Notes under the pieces: model-generated
Databases searched by the model: none
Told to the model about the DNA's origin: nothing
The model's input: the letters and a program-made list of their open reading frames with translations, nothing else
Origin: Salisapilia sapeloensis
Taxonomy: Eukaryota > Oomycota > Peronosporomycetes > Peronosporales > Salisapiliaceae
DNA length: 61,730 nt
NCBI GenBank assembly: GCA_023334545.1
Contig: JAADVB010000096.1
Span: 1 to 61,730, forward strand
Direction: 5' to 3'
Shown here: positions 37,862 through 48,660 of the stretch, piece by piece
How the letters are laid out: each line of letters opens with the position of its first letter
How positions within the stretch are numbered: the stretch's first letter is position 1
Made by a program: the position numbers and the translations under genes

Positions 37862-39747
37862 TCAAGCGCCGCCTCGGCCGCGGAAGGCGCGCACGCCGCG
37901 TCCGCCGCCCATGCCGCGCATGCCCTGGCCGCCCATCGCAGCGCTCATGGGCTGTCCACCGGGCGCGCCTCCGGCCTGCGGCTGCTCCGACTTGGGGTTG
38001 CGCACCGTCTCGTCCACCGACAGGATAAGGCACGCAGCCTCTGTCGCGGCGGCGATCGAGTTGATCTTGTTCGCCGCCGGCTCCCACACGTGCGACTCGT
38101 ACGTGTCGCAGATGCCTCCGGTGGCCAGGTCGACGCCAAACCACTTGCCTGCCTCGGGTTCCTTAAAGTGCTTCTGTCGAAGCTGGTTCAGGACGTCCGT
38201 GGCGTCATGCCCAGCGTTCTCGGCCACTTGCCTCGGGATTATCTCAAAGGCCTTGGCGTAGGCGTTCACGAGCAACTGGGCCTTGCCTTCGATCGTCCGA
38301 GCGTACTCTTGCAAGTGGCGTGACACTTCCATCTCGACAGCTCCGCCGCCAGCAACGATCGTGGAAGACGCGACGGCTCGCTTGACGACCATGAGCGCAT
38401 CGTGGACGGACCGGTTGGCCTCTTCGATGAACTGCTCGGCGCCTCCGCGAAGGACGATGGTGGCGCTCTTGGCCTGACTGCACTCCATAAAGATGTTGTA
38501 GCGCTCGTTGCCTACCTGTCGCTCTTCGAAGCGGCCGCACGTGCCGAGGACGGACGGTGCCATGTCGTGCACGGACGTCTGGACGACACCACCAGTGGCT
38601 CGCAGCGTACGCTCCATGTCGTCCTGCGGGACTCTGCCGGCGCAGAAAAGTCCTCTGTCGGCAAAGTACTGCGTCGCCAAGTCTCCGATCGGGAGCTTGG
38701 ACAAGATGATCTTGGCGCCAGTCTGGACGCATAACTCGAGCTTTTCGTAGATGATGTTCCACTCGGCGTCGACGATCGACTGGTACTTTTCCGGGTCATC
38801 GATGCGCACTTCCGCGTTCTCCTTTTCCGACTTGAGCTCCAGCTCGACGTTCAAGAGGAGGATCTTGGGGTTGTCAAACGTCTTGGGTTGCTGCTCAAAG
38901 CCAGCGTAGGAAAACGTCTTTTTAAACGCCACGCCGTTGACGAGGAAAGAGTCGCCGACAGATCCTCCCTGCACCTTTTTCATACCGACCATGCTAATGT
39001 CCAAGTCTTCATCGAGACTCATGATCGCATCCACCACCTAGAAGACATCATGAGGCTTTTGAAACAAAAAGGGATACAAACGAGACTACCATGGGCGAGA
39101 AGAAGGGCTTGTGTCGAGAAATGAGCTTCGAGTTGAGCGCTGTGCCAGCCACGCGTTCGAGCATCTGCCGCCGCCCGACTTGATCCGACTCGGCGATCCG
39201 CACCTCCATCTCCTTGATCTTCTGGACGGCCAGTTGACTCGCCTTACGGAAGCTCTTGATGATCATCTGTGGGTGCATGCTTTCTTCGATGAAAGGCTTG
39301 GCGAGGCGCATGAACTCGGCGCCCAGGAGCACGACGGACGTGGTGCCGTCGCCGACTTCGGCGTCCTGGGAGAGCGAAATGTCCACGAGCGTCTTGGCAG
39401 CCGGGTGGACAACATCTAGCAAGTTCATGATCGTCGCGCCATCGTTCGAGATCGTCGTCTGTGTCCTCTCCATTAGATATCTCTTGCTATCCTTTGGATT
39501 ATATACATGTATCATACCTTTCCGTTGGCATGCACGAGCTTGTCCATGCCTCTAGGTCCTAGCGTCGTCCGGACGGAATCCATGACGGCCTGGCAGGCAT
39601 TGATATTGCTAATGAGCTGCGCCTTGCCCTGACTTGTGTCCGTGCCTTCCTTTAGAAGGATGATTTGTGGTTGCTAGAGACATACACGTGCCTAAGCTTT
39701 ATCCAATATGACTAGTACGTAGCTAGACGTACCATCATGGTCGACAT
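37862..39747 (-). CDS. CCT7: T-complex protein 1 subunit eta (CCT7)
   Basis: Four exons on the minus strand: 39733-39747, 39518-39673, 39090-39458 and 37862-39037, with GT-AG introns of 59, 59 and 52 bases, give 571 residues. Group II chaperonin landmarks: [72 protein letters not shown] (ATP site), and [20 protein letters not shown]. The eta subunit is identified by the start sequence and the block [20 protein letters not shown]. The C-terminal tail is Gly/Arg/Met-rich ([19 protein letters not shown]), longer than in animals. It folds actin and tubulin as part of the eight-subunit ring. The first exon is only five codons. Only 78 bases separate its start from the divergent ApaG-type gene. Confidence 0.95.
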
Positions 39748-39825
39748 GCTGGCGAGAGGAAGGCGGAAGGTCGCTCGGTCCTTTCGATTGGTTTTTGCTG
39801 GATACCAAAAGTATTCTGTCTCCAG

Positions 39826-40862
39826 ATGACATCTACGGTACTTGTGTCCATCGACCACCGCAGAGTCATGGCCGCCAAGACCCTGTACAAGTGCCTCGTG
39901 CGAGATGCAAAGGAACTGGGCAAAATACAAGCCTTCCATCTACGCAGTCCCTTGGAGGTGGAGCAGTGGGGAATCGGATACCCTCTGCAGCTTCCGACGT
40001 CAGGAGCACATGCGAATGTCCAAAGTATCTCGTCACTCGAAGAGATTTATGAACTACGTGAGAATGGCGGCTTTAACCACAAGACTGGTGATATCGATCT
40101 CGTACGATGCATCCAAAGAGCCTTTCGACAGAATGCTAGTCTCTCGGACCCAAAGGTACGATGTCGAACTAGTGCAAGGCATGCACGTAGGAACTGACAA
40201 GACAGGATAGATGATCAGTGACAAGCTAGACGAAGCCATGCAGTACGCTCTCTTCACTCAAGACACTCTACCCAGTCTACTCACATCTATATGTCCGCTA
40301 GAGCGATGCACGAGCTGTCCGACCAACGCCGACTCGCCAACGCCACGACAGGTACAGCCTCCATCTCCATCTGTCCTCTACCAAAGCCTACAGCCTTGTC
40401 TAGTCACCACGACGGAAGGACTGCGCATTGAAGCCACGAGCCAGTATATTCCAGAGTTCTCCGTCCCAGAGAACGACAACTATCGCTTCACATATCGCAT
40501 GACGATCACGAACGAGAGTACCTTGTCCATCTTTTTTCCCCCACCAACATACTAACACCACTACGATAGACCCAACCGACAGCGTCCACATCTCCGGCCG
40601 ACAGTTCACGTTCGAAAGCGTCAAAGGCTTCAGACGCTCGCTCCCGAGGCACTCGCCAGGTATCGTCGGACACACCCCGACGCTCCTCCCAGGACAAACC
40701 TTTCAGTACGCCAGCGGCGTCGACATTGACGCTCCCCTCGGCTCTGTCCAAGGCTGCTTACACGCCATTCGGACGCCGAAAGACGGAGATGACAGCCAGA
40801 GCATGGAGTTCGACGCCGTCGTGTCCAAGTTTCCACTCATCGCGACGCAAGTAGAAACGTGA
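39826..40862 (+). CDS. LYR-like plus ApaG (DUF525) domain protein
   Basis: Three exons, 39826-40155, 40211-40517 and 40570-40862, with GT-AG introns of 55 and 52 bases (phases 0 and 1), give 309 residues. The C-terminal half is an ApaG fold: GLRIEATSQYIPEFSVPE, YRFTYRMTITNEN, VHISGRQFTFESVKG, TPTLLPGQTFQYASGV and CLHAIRTPKDGD. Eukaryotic ApaG modules occur in POLDIP2 and FBXO3. The N-terminal half (KTLYKCLVRDAKELGKIQAF ... LVRCIQRAFRQNASLSDPKM ... LDEAMQYAL) resembles an LYR/complex-I assembly helix bundle interrupted by an insert of about 50 residues. This would make it a mitochondrial adaptor, but the LYR assignment is inference. Stop is 68 bases from the convergent malic-enzyme stop. Confidence 0.8.
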
Positions 40863-40930
40863 TAAACCGACAAAAGAGATTTGTATTGCTCTCAACCTAC
40901 CAACGTCCACTCTCCTTGTCTTCCTATCTC

Positions 40931-42892
40931 CTACTCCACTAGCGTATGGTATGCCGGGTAGTACATCTGCGACTCAATGTAGCTCTTGAGAGACGCGCCG
41001 CGACGGATCTTGGGCCGGAACGTCGCCACTTCGTCGTCCAGAGCACACTGGACCACCGCCGTCGCCACGTGCAGAGACACCTCTCGGATGTTCTCGACCG
41101 TCGGGAAGACGCGGCCGCCAGCCTTCTCTTCGTCCGACACGCACTCGGCCAGAGACTTGGCGGCGGCGTACAGCATACGGTCCGTCACGCGCGTCGGAGC
41201 ACACGCGACGCACGCGAGGCCGATGGCTGGGAAGATGAACATGTTGTTGCACTGACTCACCTCGTATGACCCGCCCTTCCACTGCACTGCGTCGAACGGA
41301 CTGCCGCTCGCGAACACACAGCGGCCGTCCGTCCACTCGTACGCCTGCGCAGCCGTGCACTCGGCCACGCTCGTCGGATTCGACAGCGGGAACAAGATCG
41401 GGCTCTCCACGTGCTTGGCCATCTCCCGCACGGCTTCCTCCGTGAACGCGCCCTTCGAGGCACTGAGGCCCATGAGCATCGTCGGCTTCACCTCTCGAAT
41501 CAAGTCCACGAGCGGCGTCTTGTCCGCGACGTCCGGCCGAGCAAAGTAACGCTGACCAGAGTTCAGATCCGATCGACCGGACCCGAGGAGACCGTGCTGG
41601 TCCAGCACGTAGAACTGCTTCCGAGCGTCGTCCGCAGACATGCCTTCCTGCAGCATACCCTGCAGCAATGTCGTCGCGACGCCCAGGCCGGCGCTGCCGG
41701 CGCCCAAGATCACGATCCGCTGCTCCTTGAGCGGCACGCGCACCCGGTCGCACGCAGACAGCGTCCCGGCGAGCACGACGGCGCCTGTGCCTTGGATGTC
41801 GTCGTTGAAGCAGAGCTGCTTGAGCCGATAGGCGTTCAGGACGTCCGCCGCGTGCTGGCTGCTAAAGTCCTCGAACTGGACGAGCGCCCGAGGCCACCGG
41901 TGTCTCACGGCGCGGAGGAATTCGTCGATCATAGACCAGTAGGCCTCGCCCGTGAGACGCGGGTGCTGCGAGCCGAGATAGAAGGGGTCTTTCAAGAACT
42001 TTTCGTTGTTCGTGCCAGTGTCCAGCACGACCGGGAGCACTTTCCGAGGGTCGATGCCTGCCGCAGCAGTGTAGAGCGCCAGTTTCCCAATGGGAATGCC
42101 CATGCCGTTGACGCCAAGGTCACCGAGACCCAGGATCCGGCTGCCATCCGTCACGACGATCACTTGGACGTCGTCTCTCGGCCAGTTGTGGACCATCGCA
42201 CCGAACTCGCCACGATCGGCAGAGCTAAAGTACATGCCTCGGGGACGACGGAAGACGCTGCCGAACTTTTGGCAGACCTGGCCGACCGTCGGCGTGTACA
42301 CGATCGGCGCCATCTCTTCAATATGCTCGATGAGCAGGCGGAAGAAGAGCGTTTCGTTCCGGTTCTGCAGGTCCGACAGGAAGATATTCTTGCGGAGAGG
42401 GTCCGCCTCTTCCTTGTAGATCTCATACAGCTTCTTCAGCTGCAGATCCAAGTCCAGGCGTCTCGGAGGCACCAGTCCTCTCAGGCCTGCAATTCGCATG
42501 AGTCTACAAGCGTAAAGACGACGTATGGATTCGAAAGATACCTAGACGATCACGCTCCGTGGCTGTAAAGCCCGTGCCTTTGTTGTACAGAGGGTCATGC
42601 ACCTGCAATAGACACCCAGGTTACCACTCCTTCCTTCCTACGAAACAATATAGAAACGCACGATGCTGATGCCTTTCATCCCAGCTTTCACAGGCGGACG
42701 GTACTTTGGCACTTTGTCCACGAGGTCCTTGACAGACGCCTCCGCGAGCTCCTCCTCGGCCGTCGGGTCGCCTGTATGTCCGTTCTCACTGAACCATCTA
42801 ACACTAGTTGCACGTGCAACTGGTGAGGAGGCAATGCGACGCAGCTGGAGCGTCTGGCCGCGGCTGATGCGAGCTCGGAGGCTCGAGGACAT
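40931..42892 (-). CDS. Mitochondrial malic enzyme (NAD(P)-dependent)
   Basis: Exons 42662-42892, 42542-42602 and 40931-42486, introns of 59 and 55 bases, give 615 residues. Exon 1 encodes a mitochondrial presequence rich in Arg and Ser (SSSLRARISRGQTLQLRRIA ... ARATSVRWFSENG). The joined sequence [34 protein letters not shown] is the family's N-terminal signature and fixes both splice sites. Catalytic landmarks: TPTVGQVCQKFG, VVTDGSRILGLGDLGVNGMG, QFEDFSSQHA, CFNDDIQGTGAVVLAG (metal-binding Asp), and the Rossmann loop VILGAGSAGLGVA. It oxidatively decarboxylates malate to pyruvate. The cofactor (NAD or NADP) cannot be read reliably here. A further in-frame ATG exists upstream (42994). The divergent OTU gene starts 132 bases away. 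Confidence 0.95.
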
Positions 42893-43024
42893 GGCGATTC
42901 GTGTGGTGCTGGCGATGTGTCCGATCGTAGATTGGTATCCAAGCTGCCGAGGGTTGCGCAAGCATAGTGAAATCCAGTCGAATTGTAAAACCATACTTTA
43001 ACTAAGTCAGAGAGCAGTATCAGG

Positions 43025-44969
43025 ATGGGCCTCCTACGGCTTATTGGCGACGCTCGGGCGAGTGACGGAGATAGTGACGAGGATACGAGGCGCAGTCGGC
43101 CTTGGGGGAATGAAGATAGTCGGAGAGAGGAGGCTGGTGGAGGAGATACAGGCCATTCGCGAGACGCAGGTGGATTCCAGCCAGATCCGATCGATGAGCA
43201 GGACGAAGACGGTAGATGACTTCTTTCGAGCGATATCGAGCGCTTCCGATCGTATTTGACAAATGTACATGCAGATATGATGATGCAGCCGAATCCTGCC
43301 GATGAAGACTGGCGTTATCAACTCCATGCAGAAGACCCGGTGGATGCCCAGAACGTCTTTGGGAACTGGTGTCCAGCCATGATACGACAGGTCCCAGTCT
43401 CCATCCTCCTCTTCTCTCCTCACCACTAATTCCAGATCCACCTAGATCTTACAAGGTGAAGCACAGGTCCATTTCCTCAACATGAATGCGTCCTGGATGC
43501 GGTGGCTTCCCATCGACTCTGGCCAGCTCGCAGCTCCGGCGACGAAGACCAAACAAGACAGCATCCCGATCCGAGTCGCGCAGCCAGTGGAAGTGCGGCG
43601 AGGGCAAAGCGATAGATGGAAGCAAGGGATTGTCGTACGAACCAAGTCGCAAGAGATCCTGGTCCGATACGCTGGCTTGAACCGGCATCACGACGAATGG
43701 ATAACGTTCAACCCGTCGACCGTCGCGCCTCTCGGAGAACACCTGCAAGCTCGGAACCTATCTCTCCATCGCCAGCTGAGCGCCACGACACCCAGCATCG
43801 CCCACGATCGAGTCATCCAAGAGACGAACCCTCGCTTCCGACACTATGAAGAGGCGCTGGGAAGTCGCGGTCTGTCCATCTTCCACGTCCAAGGCGACGG
43901 CAACTGCTTGTTCCGAGCCGTCAGCCACCAAGTGTACGGTCGAGACTCTTGTCATGGTGTCACCCGAGCGTGCTGCATGGACTACATGGAGAGCGAGAAG
44001 GAGTACTTTGAACCGTACGTTGTTGGGGACATGACAGCCTTCCTCCAGTACGTTGGTCGCAAGCGTCGGAATGGCGTCTGGGGAGACGATCCAGAGATAC
44101 AGGCCATGTGCGAACTGTACGACCGACCGGCAGAGGTGTATGCGTACGACCCGGTGGACGGTGTCCGGAAGCTACGGAGTTTCCATGAGAACGGCGCGAG
44201 GGAGCGAAACCGCCCTCCTATTCGGTAGCTCTTTGTCTTGTGCATGTGTAGGACTAGTGGCTAATGGATGAGCGTAGACTCAGCTACTATGGAGGAGGGC
44301 ACTACGACTCGGTCGTTGGGCCGGATCACGCTCGTAACTGCCTAGACGAAGCGCCTGGGCAAGTGGAACGACGTAGGATCGCGTACGTCCATCGGAGGAA
44401 TGCAAGGGAGGTGGATGACACCATGGGCGTAGCGCAGCAAGTGCAGGACGAGTCGGATCGCGCCAGTACGGAAGATGCTCAGCTGGAGCATATCCTCATG
44501 GTACGGTCCTCCACCTCTTCCTTCCCCTTTATGCATCTCATTCGTATCGTAGCTCTCTCGAAAAGAATTTGACGCCATGAACTCGAATCTGGAAGACACG
44601 CTGCACGACACACTTGCACGTAGCAGCTCTGCGTCTGGCTCGAGTGAGTATGCACAGGCAGCGTTCGAGAGCGACGTCCAGTCGACGCAGGAAGACTTGA
44701 TCGCTTCGGCCAAGAAAGCGTCGGAGGAAGAGCAGCTGAACAAGGCAATGGAGGCTTCCCTCGGATCGTACGCAGACCAGGACATGCACGCAGCCATCCA
44801 GGCGTCTCTCGAGGACAGACGCGACGACTCGAGTGCAGACGAAATGGAGCGCGTGATGCAACTCTCTGCGCAAGAATACGCCTATAGCGGCATGAGCAGA
44901 GACGACGCTACGAACGCCGATGAGCTGGATGAGCTCCAACGCGCTATCCAGGCGTCTCTGCAGCAGTAG
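43025..44969 (+). CDS. OTU deubiquitinase with Tudor-like and UIM motifs
   Basis: Five exons, 43025-43211, 43275-43390, 43446-44224, 44278-44500 and 44553-44969, all GT-AG (introns 52-63 bases), give 573 residues. After an acidic, disordered start come two Tudor-knot/chromo-like barrels (EDPVDAQNVFGNWCPAMIRQ with FLNMNASWMRWLPID, and PVEVRRGQSDRWKQGIVV with YAGLNRHHDEWI). The OTU cysteine protease has GDGNCLFRAV (Asp252, Cys255) and, across the third intron, GGGHYDSVV (His369), so the triad is intact. Four ubiquitin-interacting motifs follow at the C terminus (EEEQLNKAMEASLGS, MHAAIQASLEDR, MERVMQLSAQEY and LQRAIQASLQQ). It should cleave ubiquitin chains held by the UIMs. The Tudor-like barrels suggest a methylated or nuclear partner. 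The first exon is the least certain. Confidence 0.88.
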
Positions 44970-45062
44970 ACGCCGCCGCCTAGTCGAGCCAGATGCAAGT
45001 GGTTTAAAGGAAAACGAATCATTATTACCCACTTTCACTCTACGCCCCATGTCCCTATCTCC
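44970..45062. other. Convergent 3' spacer
   Basis: 93 bases separate the stop codons of the OTU and peptidase genes. No separate feature seen. Confidence 0.3.
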
Positions 45063-47393
45063 CTACAAGTTGGCTTCCACGTATGACGCAATCCGCTGCT
45101 CCATGTAGATCCGGTCTTCCAGTCGACGAGGCGAGTGGCGCTCGTTCGGGAACAGGAGCAAGTCGTAGTGCTTGCGGGCGGCGATCAAGGCATTGATCAG
45201 GCGCGCCGTGTGGCGAAAGTGGACGTTCTCATCGATCAGGCCGTGGATGAGCAGCAGACGCTGCGAGTCCTGCATCAAGTGCACCGCTTGCATCACCGAC
45301 CCTTCCGCGTATCCTCTCGGATTCAACTCCGGCGTCGACATGTACCGCTCCGTATAGCACGAGTCGTAGCCGTCCCAATTAGTCACGGGCGCACCGGCAA
45401 TCGCGAGCTTGAACGTCTCCGGAGCCTTCATGAGGCAGATGGCAGCCATGTACCCCCCGTAGCTCCATCCGTAGATACCCACGCGAGCAGGGTCCGTTGT
45501 CCCTTCCTCTACGAGCTTTGCCACACCGTCCTGCTGGTCTCGCACCTCGACCGTCCCCATGCGCCTCTTGACAGCTCCTTCAAACGCCGATCCGCGACGG
45601 AAGCTGCCGCGATTGTCCACCTTGAGGACGACGTAGCCCAAGTCTCGGAAGCGCTGAGCTCGCATGTCGACCGTGACGCTCCACATCTCAGCCACGCGCT
45701 GGACGTGCGGTCCGCCGTAGACACTCACGAGCGTCGGGTAGGGTCCAGGCCCATGCACTTGGGCATCCGGACGGTAGACGGCGCCATAGAGCGTCTCCTT
45801 TCCGTCTCGCGTCTGGAAGGAGATCATGTCTGGCGGAGGGATCTTCCCTCGCGTCTGCAGATCTCTCGCTCGAGCCTCGACCTCTGTGTGGATATTGAGC
45901 GCCGTGGCGGCAGGGAAGAAGGATGTGCTGGCGCCTCGGATCTGGACGTCCGTCGGGACGGAGCAGAGCTTGGCAGACGGAGCCGTCGTCGTGTTGCTGT
46001 AGACGTCGACGAAGAGTTTGCAGGCGCCGTCCATGACGATCGTGTGCATGCCCTTGGCTTCCGTCAGACGAATGGGCTCGAATGTCTGCTGCGACGGGAA
46101 GAGGGCCGTCACGTACAAGTGTCTTTCGAGAGGAGAGTGCTTAGTGCCGCTAAAGTAGACTTTGCCGGCATGCAGGTCGATGCCATCAATCGATTCGACG
46201 CACCAGTCTCCTTCTGTAATCGGCCCCAGGAGCTTGGCTTCGCTCATACCAGGCGCGTACTCGTACAGATACAGATGCATGTAGCCAGATCTCTCGGATC
46301 CCCAGATGAAGCGGAAGGACGAGCGACTCTCGCCCTCGATGTTCCGGTAGAGGTACTGGGCGTTCACCCACACTGGGTGCGTCTCGTGCAAGAGCGTCGT
46401 GAACTTGCCGCTGGTCGTGTCAAAGCGGAGGAAAGAGATGTCGGTCTGGAGCCGATTGAGCTTCTGGACGCCCAGTGTCTGGTCCGGCAGCCAGTTGACG
46501 CGACTCACATAGTAGCTCTCGCTATCTTTCGCACTCGCGTCGCCAAAGTCCATCCACACAGGCTCCGCTCTCGCGCCAGAGCTCGTGTTGACATCCACGA
46601 CGCCGAGCTTCCGCTGCGGATTCGGTCCACCTGGGAAAGGGTACCGATGCACCTCCTCCGCGTTCTCGTCCATCGTGTCGTTGCCAGTGTGGAGGATGCG
46701 GAACTCTGGGATGCCGCGCTCGTCGATCTCTTCGAACGCGATCTTGCGACTGTCGGGAGACCACCAAAAGCCTCGGAAGCGCGTCAGCTCCTCCTGCGTC
46801 AAGAAGCACGCGAGGCCGTGGGAAAGCCCCGGCGTCTCCCTCGCTCCAAATGTCACTTGCCTCGCCGTCGGGAGTTCTCCGTCCGACCCGTGCCGACTCG
46901 ACATGACGTAGATCTCTCGGTCCTGGACGAACGCCACGTGGGCACCGTCGGGAGAAAACTGCGGATCGATCGCACCGCCGCTCGCGCCAGTGGACTGCTT
47001 GTCGAATAGCAAGTGGAGTGTCTCGCCCGGAGCCTCTTGTATGTACAAGTTCCCTTGGATCGGATACAGTATCCGATGCGAGTGCGGCGTCGGACTCCAG
47101 GCGTAGGACGTGATGCCGACGCCCATCTGCCGCTGGCGCTCTCGCCGGAGCTTTTCCTCGAGCGACAGGTTTCCCTCCGTATTCCCTTCGTCCGGCGGCA
47201 TGGCTAGGAGCTCGGTCCGCTTCGAGTTGAGATGCAAAGCGTACAAGTGTCTCGAGAGCGCATTGTCCTTGGAGTGGAGGAACGCCACGAGCTGCCCACT
47301 GGGGCTGAAGCTGACATTGGCAGGGTTGTTCATGCCCGGGGCCGGCATCGTCGCGACTTGTTCGAAGGCTACTCGCTGCTCGTCCGTGGGCAT
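45063..47393 (-). CDS. Dipeptidyl peptidase 8/9-type S9B serine protease
   Basis: 776 residues, one exon, ATG 47391-47393. It lacks a signal peptide and membrane helix, so it resembles cytosolic DPP8/9 rather than DPP4. The N-terminal 500 residues form the beta-propeller: SPSGQLVAFLHS, DGAHVAFVQDREIY, FRGFWWSPDSRKIAFEEIDE (with the Glu pair that binds the substrate N terminus) and FRFIWGSERSGYMHLYLY. The alpha/beta-hydrolase domain has GWSYGGY (Ser644), HGLIDENVHF (Asp721) and ERHSP (His753). It removes X-Pro or X-Ala dipeptides from peptides. A very long antisense frame (45135-47009) is a shadow of its codon usage. Confidence 0.93.
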   Translation of the reverse strand: MPTDEQRVAFEQVATMPAPGMNNPANVSFSPSGQLVAFLHSKDNALSRHLYALHLNSKRTELLAMPPDEGNTEGNLSLEEKLRRERQRQMGVGITSYAWSPTPHSHRILYPIQGNLYIQEAPGETLHLLFDKQSTGASGGAIDPQFSPDGAHVAFVQDREIYVMSSRHGSDGELPTARQVTFGARETPGLSHGLACFLTQEELTRFRGFWWSPDSRKIAFEEIDERGIPEFRILHTGNDTMDENAEEVHRYPFPGGPNPQRKLGVVDVNTSSGARAEPVWMDFGDASAKDSESYYVSRVNWLPDQTLGVQKLNRLQTDISFLRFDTTSGKFTTLLHETHPVWVNAQYLYRNIEGESRSSFRFIWGSERSGYMHLYLYEYAPGMSEAKLLGPITEGDWCVESIDGIDLHAGKVYFSGTKHSPLERHLYVTALFPSQQTFEPIRLTEAKGMHTIVMDGACKLFVDVYSNTTTAPSAKLCSVPTDVQIRGASTSFFPAATALNIHTEVEARARDLQTRGKIPPPDMISFQTRDGKETLYGAVYRPDAQVHGPGPYPTLVSVYGGPHVQRVAEMWSVTVDMRAQRFRDLGYVVLKVDNRGSFRRGSAFEGAVKRRMGTVEVRDQQDGVAKLVEEGTTDPARVGIYGWSYGGYMAAICLMKAPETFKLAIAGAPVTNWDGYDSCYTERYMSTPELNPRGYAEGSVMQAVHLMQDSQRLLLIHGLIDENVHFRHTARLINALIAARKHYDLLLFPNERHSPRRLEDRIYMEQRIASYVEANL

Positions 47394-47589
47394 CGTCCTG
47401 GTCTCTCTTGTGCTGATATGAAGATGTCAATGCCAGACCCTGTCGGGGATTGGCGGAATTCCGATTCAAGAAACATCATTGGTAGAAACCATGTTGAAGT
47501 TGCAGCCAAACACGAAGACCGATGGAAATCGTCTGTTTGTGAAAGAAAGAAAAGTAAAAGAAAAGTAAAAGAAATGACTTTTCTTGAGC

Positions 47590-48569
47590 TTACGTCGGTC
47601 GGGCACGGAGCTCGGCGATCCGCTGCTGGATGCGCTCCTCCTGCGCCCTCTTCGCCTCTGCGATCGCGTCTCGAATGGCAGAAGAGTTAGTGCGTGTAGG
47701 AGCTGATGCACTCGGCTCGGACGCTCCACTGTCTTCTGACGCTCGCCTCGGCCTCTTCTCCGACGTCATCGTGTTGAGGAATTGGCTCGACCCGACAGCC
47801 TCACTCGACTCCACTACTTCGTACTCGTCTTCTCCAGTCGGACTAGACTCGACGTCTGATAGAGGTGGTTCATCCGGACTAGTCAGAGGCTCCGGAGTCT
47901 CTTCTGGAGACTCTCGAGTCGAATTGGCGTTCGAGAAGAAGGCATGCTCCTCCTCTTCGCCTGCCACCTCCTCCGTGGCCGCTGGTGTTTTGAAAGACAG
48001 GTTGTTATACTTTTCATGCAGCCTGCTGAACAAGAGCTCTTCGTTGCCTTCATACTTTTTCAAAAGACCATCCACTCGATCGAGCTTGGACGGATTGTGC
48101 TTGCTGTAAAAGTGGATCAGTCGCTCTCTACTCCAGAGCTTAAGTACATGACAAGCTAGATACAACAAAGCATAGTCTACCTGGTCTTCTTCTTCTCTTC
48201 CAGCTCGTCGGCACTGCTAGAGAAGAGCACGAGCGCCCCGAGAAGCACAAACGACGCAGTCGCTCCGAGCTGCCACACATCCTTCTCGGTATCCAAGTCG
48301 ATCGAGTCGATAGATAGCACCTGATAAGGATACAGACACAGAGCCCAAAAGATGACTTGCATCGAGAGCAAAATCATGACGAGCCGAAAGCGATCTGAAA
48401 AGATGAGTGCCGACGAGTACGCTACGAGCGACACCAACAGCCTCAAGACATTGGCCTGTACGTCCGAAGCTCCGACCCGAGCATATTCCATCGCGTCATC
48501 CGGATACGTAAAGACGTAGGCTCCAACGGCCAGTAGCGCGACCTTGGTCGGCAGGAGAAGCGTACTCAT
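47590..48569 (-). CDS. Four-helix membrane protein with SKHNP helical motif
   Basis: Exon 1 48181-48569 and exon 2 47590-48127, intron 53 bases GT-AG (phase 2), give 308 residues. The second exon's frame has no ATG, and the frame of exon 1 ends one codon after the donor, so the join is needed for both. Four hydrophobic helices lie in the first 125 residues (LLLPTKVALLAVGAYVF, LRLLVSLVAYSSALIF, LVMILLSMQVIFWALCL and GATASFVLLGALVLF). The junction gives KKKTR-ERLIHFYSKHNPSKLDRVDGLL and KYEGNEELLFSRLHEKY, a helical motif I have seen in several protist proteins, often repeated. A Ser/Glu-rich linker and a charged helix end the protein. Function unknown; possibly an ER or organelle membrane scaffold. 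Confidence 0.72.
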
Positions 48570-48660
48570 CTCTTTTCGTCTGTTCCGTCGTCGCCAGTAT
48601 ACTCAGATCAAGTCAACTGGATACGCGAAAGAAAGAAAGAGCAAATGCATTTCATAGGAA

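Noticed and set aside
39048-39515. Reading the 155-codon frame of CCT7 as a separate gene
   Set aside because: It lacks the chaperonin start and end, and splicing at both sides restores the continuous CCT-eta sequence.
41411-42568. 385-codon frame opposite the malic enzyme
   Set aside because: Arg/His-rich shadow of a well conserved enzyme; spans its introns without regard to splice sites.
45135-47009. 624-codon open frame on the plus strand, antisense to the peptidase
   Set aside because: Composition is Arg/Val/His-rich without domains, and it mirrors the codon usage of the S9B peptidase on the other strand, whose catalytic triad is intact.
47541-47575. AAAGTAAAAGAAAAGTAAAAG tract
   Set aside because: Simple purine-rich sequence in a promoter region; too short and too simple to call a repeat family.
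47590-48168. Treating the SKHNP-motif frame as its own gene
   Set aside because: No in-frame ATG before the motif; the 53-base intron to the membrane exon closes the frame.
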